Origin: Macrostomum hystrix
Lineage: Eukaryota > Platyhelminthes > Macrostomidae
Assembly (NCBI GenBank): GCA_950097015.1
Contig: CATNEN010000003.1
Location: forward strand, 13,931,001 to 13,995,000
DNA length: 64,000 nt
Reading direction: 5' to 3'
The notes under the pieces are model-generated. The model was given only the letters and a program-made list of their open reading frames with translations, was not told where the DNA came from and ran no database searches. Within the stretch, counting starts at the first letter, position 1, and every line of letters begins with the position of its first letter. Below are positions 54,201 to 60,200 of the stretch, in pieces. Position numbers and translations under genes: made by a program.

Positions 54201-57200
54201 GTGGTTAGACAGTCTCTGATGCTGTTAGACAGTCTCTGATGCTGTTAGAAGTCTCTGATGCTGTTAGACAGTCTGTAATGCTGTTAGACAGTCTGTGGAG
54301 TGGTTAGACAGTCTCTGATGCTGTTAGACAGTCTGTGGAGTGGTTGGACAGTTTCTGATGCTGTCAGACAGTCTGTGGAGTGGTTGGACAGTTTCTGATG
54401 CTGTTAGACAGTCTGTGGAGTGGTTGGACAGTTTCTGATGCTGTTAGACAGTCTGTGGAGTGGTTGGACAGTTTCTGATGCTGTTAGACAGTCTGTGGAG
54501 TGGTTGGACAGTTTCTGATGCTGTTAGACAGTCTGTGGAGTGGTTGGACAGTTTCTGATGCTGTTAGACAGTCTCTGATGCTGTTAGACAGTCTGTAATG
54601 CTGTTAGACAGTCTGTGGTGTGGTTAGACAGTCTCTGATGCTGTTAGACAGTTTGTGGTGTGGTTAGACAGTCTGTAATGCTGTTAGACAGTTTGTGGTG
54701 TGGTTAGACAGTCTCTGATGCTGTTAGACAGTCTGTAATGCTGTTAGACAGTTTGTGGTGTGGTTGGACAGTTTCTGATGCTGTTAGACAGTTTGTGGTG
54801 TGGTTAGACAGTCTCTGATGCTGTCAGACAGTCTGTGGAGTGGTTGGACAGTTTCTGATGCTGTTAGACAGTTTGTGGTGTGGTTAGACAGTCTCTGATG
54901 CTGTTAGACAGTCTCTGATGCTGTTAGAAGTCTCTGATGCTGTTAGACAGTCTGTAATGCTGTTAGACAGTCTGTGGAGTGGTTAGACAGTCTTTGATGC
55001 TGTCAGACAGTCTGTGGAGTGGTTGGACAGTCTCTGATGCTGTTAGACAGTCTCTGATGCTGTCAGACAGTCTGTGGAGTGGTTGGACAGTCTCTGATGC
55101 TGTTAGACAGTCTCTGATGCTGTTAGACAGTTTGTGGTGTGGTTAGACAGTCTCTGATGCTGTTAGACAGTCTCTGATGCTGTTAGAAGTCTCTGATGCT
55201 GTTAGACAGTCTGTAATGCTGTTAGACAGTCTGTGGAGTGGTTAGACAGTCTCTGATGCTGTCAGACAGTCTGTGGAGTGGTTGGACAGTCTCTGATGCT
55301 GTTAGACAGTCTCTGATGCTGTTAGACAGTCTGTAATGCTGTTAGACAGTCTGTGGTGTGGTTAGACAGTCTCTGATGCTGTTAGACAGTCTCTGATGCT
55401 GTTAGACAATTTTTGGAGTGGTTAGACAGTCTCTGATGCTGTTAGACAGTTTGTGGTGTGGTTAGACAGTCTCTGATGCTGTTAGACAGTCTGTAATGCT
55501 GTTAGACAGTCTGTGGTGTGGTTAGACAGTCTCTGATGCTGTTAGACAGTCTGTGGTGTGGTTAGACAGTCTGTGGTGTGGTTAGACAGTCTGTGGTGTG
55601 GTTAGACAGTCTGTAATGCTGTTAGACAGTTTGTGGTGTGGTTAGACAGTCTCTGATGCTGTTAGACAGTCTGTAATGCTGTTAGACAGTCTGTGGTGTG
55701 GTTAGACAGTCTGTGGTGTGGTTAGACAGTCTGTGGTGTGGTTAGACAGTCTGTGGTGTGGTTAGACAGTCTGTAATGCTGTTAGACAGTTTGTGGTGTG
55801 GTTAGACAGTCTCTGATGCTGTTAGACAGTCTGTAATGCTGTTAGACAGTTTGTGGTGTGGTTAGACAGTCTCTGATGCTGTTAGACAGTCTGTAATGCT
55901 GTTAGACAGTCTGTGGAGTGGTTAGACAGTCTGTGGTGTGGTTAGACAGTCTGTGGAGTGGTTAGACAGTCTGTGGAGTGGTTAGACAGTCTGTGGAGTG
56001 GTTAGACAGTCTGTGGTGTGGTTAGACAGTCTGTAATGCTGTTAGACAGTTTGTGGTGTGGTTAGACAGTCTCTGATGCTGTTAGACAGTCTGTGGAGTG
56101 GTTGGACAGTCTGTAATGCTGTTAGACAGTTTGTGGTGTGGTTAGACAGTCTCTGATGCTGTTAGACAGTCTGTAATGCTGTTAGACAGTTTGTGGTGTG
56201 GTTAGACAGTCTCTGATGCTGTCAGACAGTCTGTGGAGTGGTTGGACAGTTTCTGATGCTGTTAGACAGTTTGTGGTGTGGTTAGACAGTCTCTGATGCT
56301 GTTAGACAGTCTCTGATGCTGTTAGAAGTCTCTGATGCTGTTAGACAGTCTGTAATGCTGTTAGACAGTCTGTGGAGTGGTTAGACAGTCTCTGATGCTG
56401 TTAGACAGTCTGTGGAGTGGTTGGACAGTTTCTGATGCTGTCAGACAGTCTGTGGAGTGGTTGGACAGTTTCTGATGCTGTTAGACAGTCTGTGGAGTGG
56501 TTGGACAGTTTCTGATGCTGTTAGACAGTCTGTGGAGTGGTTGGACAGTTTCTGATGCTGTTAGACAGTCTCTGATGCTGTTAGACAGTCTGTAATGCTG
56601 TTAGACAGTCTGTGGTGTGGTTAGACAGTCTCTGATGCTGTTAGACAGTTTGTGGTGTGGTTAGACAGTCTGTAATGCTGTTAGACAGTTTGTGGTGTGG
56701 TTAGACAGTCTCTGATGCTGTTAGACAGTCTGTAATGCTGTTAGACAGTTTGTGGTGTGGTTGGACAGTTTCTGATGCTGTTAGACAGTTTGTGGTGTGG
56801 TTAGACAGTCTCTGATGCTGTCAGACAGTCTGTGGAGTGGTTGGACAGTTTCTGATGCTGTTAGACAGTTTGTGGTGTGGTTAGACAGTCTCTGATGCTG
56901 TTAGACAGTCTCTGATGCTGTTAGAAGTCTCTGATGCTGTTAGACAGTCTGTAATGCTGTTAGACAGTCTGTGGAGTGGTTAGACAGTCTCTGATGCTGT
57001 TAGACAGTCTGTGGAGTGGTTGGACAGTTTCTGATGCTGTTAGACAGTCTGTGGAGTGGTTGGACAGTTTCTGATGCTGTCAGACAGTCTGTGGAGTGGT
57101 TGGACAGTTTCTGATGCTGTTAGACAGTCTGTGGAGTGGTTGGACAGTTTCTGATGCTGTTAGACAGTCTGTGGAGTGGTTGGACAGTTTCTGATGCTGT

Positions 57201-60200
57201 TAGACAGTCTGTGGAGTGGTTGGACAGTTTCTGATGCTGTTAGACAGTCTCTGATGCTGTTAGACAGTCTGTAATGCTGTTAGACAGTCTGTGGTGTGGT
57301 TAGACAGTCTCTGATGCTGTTAGACAGTTTGTGGTGTGGTTAGACAGTCTGTAATGCTGTTAGACAGTTTGTGGTGTGGTTAGACAGTCTCTGATGCTGT
57401 TAGACAGTCTGTAATGCTGTTAGACAGTTTGTGGTGTGGTTGGACAGTTTCTGATGCTGTTAGACAGTTTGTGGTGTGGTTAGACAGTCTCTGATGCTGT
57501 CAGACAGTCTGTGGAGTGGTTGGACAGTTTCTGATGCTGTTAGACAGTTTGTGGTGTGGTTAGACAGTCTCTGATGCTGTTAGACAGTCTCTGATGCTGT
57601 TAGAAGTCTCTGATGCTGTTAGACAGTCTGTAATGCTGTTAGACAGTCTGTGGAGTGGTTAGACAGTCTCTGATGCTGTCAGACAGTCTGTGGAGTGGTT
57701 GGACAGTCTCTGATGCTGTTAGACAGTCTCTGATGCTGTCAGACAGTCTGTGGAGTGGTTGGACAGTCTCTGATGCTGTTAGACAGTCTCTGATGCTGTT
57801 AGACAGTTTGTGGTGTGGTTAGACAGTCTCTGATGCTGTTAGACAGTCTCTGATGCTGTTAGAAGTCTCTGATGCTGTTAGACAGTCTGTAATGCTGTTA
57901 GACAGTCTGTGGAGTGGTTAGACAGTCTCTGATGCTGTCAGACAGTCTGTGGAGTGGTTGGACAGTCTCTGATGCTGTTAGACAGTCTCTGATGCTGTCA
58001 GACAGTCTGTGGAGTGGTTGGACAGTTTCTGATGCTGTTAGACAGTCTCTGATGCTGTCAGACAGTCTGTGGAGTGGTTGGACAGTTTCTGATGCTGTTA
58101 GACAGTCTCTGATGCTGTCAGAGTCTGTGGAGTGGTTGGACAGTTTCTGATAATAATTCATCTCTGCCTTGTTCTCCGCAGCAAGTGAAGCGCCGATGCC
58201 AGTTTGATCTGGACTCAGAGTGTCATTACTACCTGCAACGCTATGGCACCCACCTCAGCCGGTTAAGCTTCCTGATGCGTAGGAAACAGTTGGAGCCCGC
58301 GTTGGCCTACTGCGTAGAAAATGCGGTCGCACCTGATGCAATGATTGAAGGTGTGGTTAGTCCAGCTATTCAAAACGGCAGCGCGGAAGTACTGGTGCTA
58401 CTGTTAGAGCGGGGACTCGATCAACTATCGGACTATTGGAGGCCTTGCCTGCCGAAGATTTGCGACTGTCTGCTGAAATCTGGACTGTCTCAACCGCTGT
58501 ATCAGCTTCAGTGCCGAACTGGGGACCACGTGCGAGCCGCTATGACCTGCGTCCACGAGTTTCACCTTCGCGGCGCGACTAGCTATACCCAGCTGGCTGC
58601 TCGGCGAGAACCGTTGGAGAGGGCCATTGGTGAGCTGGGATTCGGCAATGAGGGATTGTCTGTGTTGCTAGGGGATTATCTGTGTTGCTAGGGGATTATC
58701 TGGGGTTGCTAAAGGATTGTCTGGTTTTTCTAGAGGATTATCTGGTGTTGCTAGAGGGTTATCTGTGTTGCTTGGGGATTATCTGTGTTGCTAGGGGATT
58801 ATCTGGGGTTGCTAGGGGATTATCTGGTATTGCTAGAGGATTATCTGTGTTGCTAGGGGATTATTTGTGTTGCTAGAGGATTATCAGTGTTGCTAGGGGA
58901 TTATCTGTGTTGCTAGGGGATTATCTGGGGTTGCTAAAGGATTGGCTGGTTTTTCTAGAGGATTATATGGTGTTGCTAGAGGATTATCTGTGTTGCTAGG
59001 GTATTATCTCATGTTGCTAGAGGATTATCTGGTGTTGCTAGAGGATTATCTGGTGTTGCTAGAGGATTATCTGTGTTGCTAGGGGATTATCTGTGTTGCT
59101 AGGGGATTTTCTGTGTTGCTAGGGGATTATCTGGTGTTGCTAGAGGATTATCTGTGTTGCTAGGGGATTATCTGGTGTTGCTAGAGGATTATCTAGTTGT
59201 AGCTGGGGATTATTAGTTTGTAGCTAGGTGAACTTCGATTAACCTCGATTAATCTAACGAATTAAAGTAGATTTGTCAAATGGATTAACGTGGACTAGTC
59301 GAATGGATTAACGTGGATTAGTCAAGGCAGTCAAATCCCATTGTCCCACACCCGTCCCCGCCGACACATGCAGGCCACCTTCGCCAGGCGATGAGGTCTT
59401 TATCCAGCGGCGAGTCACCAGACCTGACCTGCATTCTTCGCCTACCAGAGAAGGAGCTTCGAAGTTTAATCCGCAGCCTTCAGCTTCACCTGGACGTTGT
59501 GGCCTATCTGGGCAAAGCTGCCATTGCTGAACGTAAGCCAGTGACGTCATTCAGACTGCCTAATCCGCTGCCGACACTGCTGACACCGAATCGCGGCGAA
59601 GCGCTCATAGATTTGAGTCTACTAATCTTGCTGTCGTCTCCGCTAATAACCGACGGATTGAGTGTGCTGTCTAGGCTCAGCTCTGACATTCCTCTGCCGT
59701 CTGATCGCATTGCTGAACTAGCCATTCGATACCTGGCTAAAGATGGTCGATCCGATTCGATGAAAGAACTGCTGAGTTGTTGGTCTAGCGAGCCCAGGCT
59801 AAGTCTGGGATTAACTAAGGATCAGGTGGACTCACTAATTGTCACGGCCATGCGTAAAATGACACCGGAGATGCTGCAAGCTCAGGTAAATTAATTAACT
59901 GGCGAATATTTCTACTGCTTCTCATTTAGCTACTCATAGTAGAAATGCAAGCATTTTTGTAATCAAATTTCTTAACTTCTAGCGAATTGTTTTTTTATTA
60001 GGCTTATCAAACAGGTACTTCAAATATGTGACACTTTTGTCAAACAGGTAGTTCCAACAGGTAATAAATTTATCATACAGGTAGTTCCAACAGGTAATAA
60101 ATTTATCATACAGGTAGTTCCAACAGGTAATAAATTTATCATACAGGTAGTTCCAACAGGTAATTAATTTATCATATAGAATTGATGAATATTCGCCTTC

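Noticed and set aside
52800-58150. Telomere-like or centromeric satellite because of recurring GGTTAGAC
   Set aside because: The motif is part of a 20-bp unit and not a TTAGGG series; the array is bounded by splice sites of the same gene.
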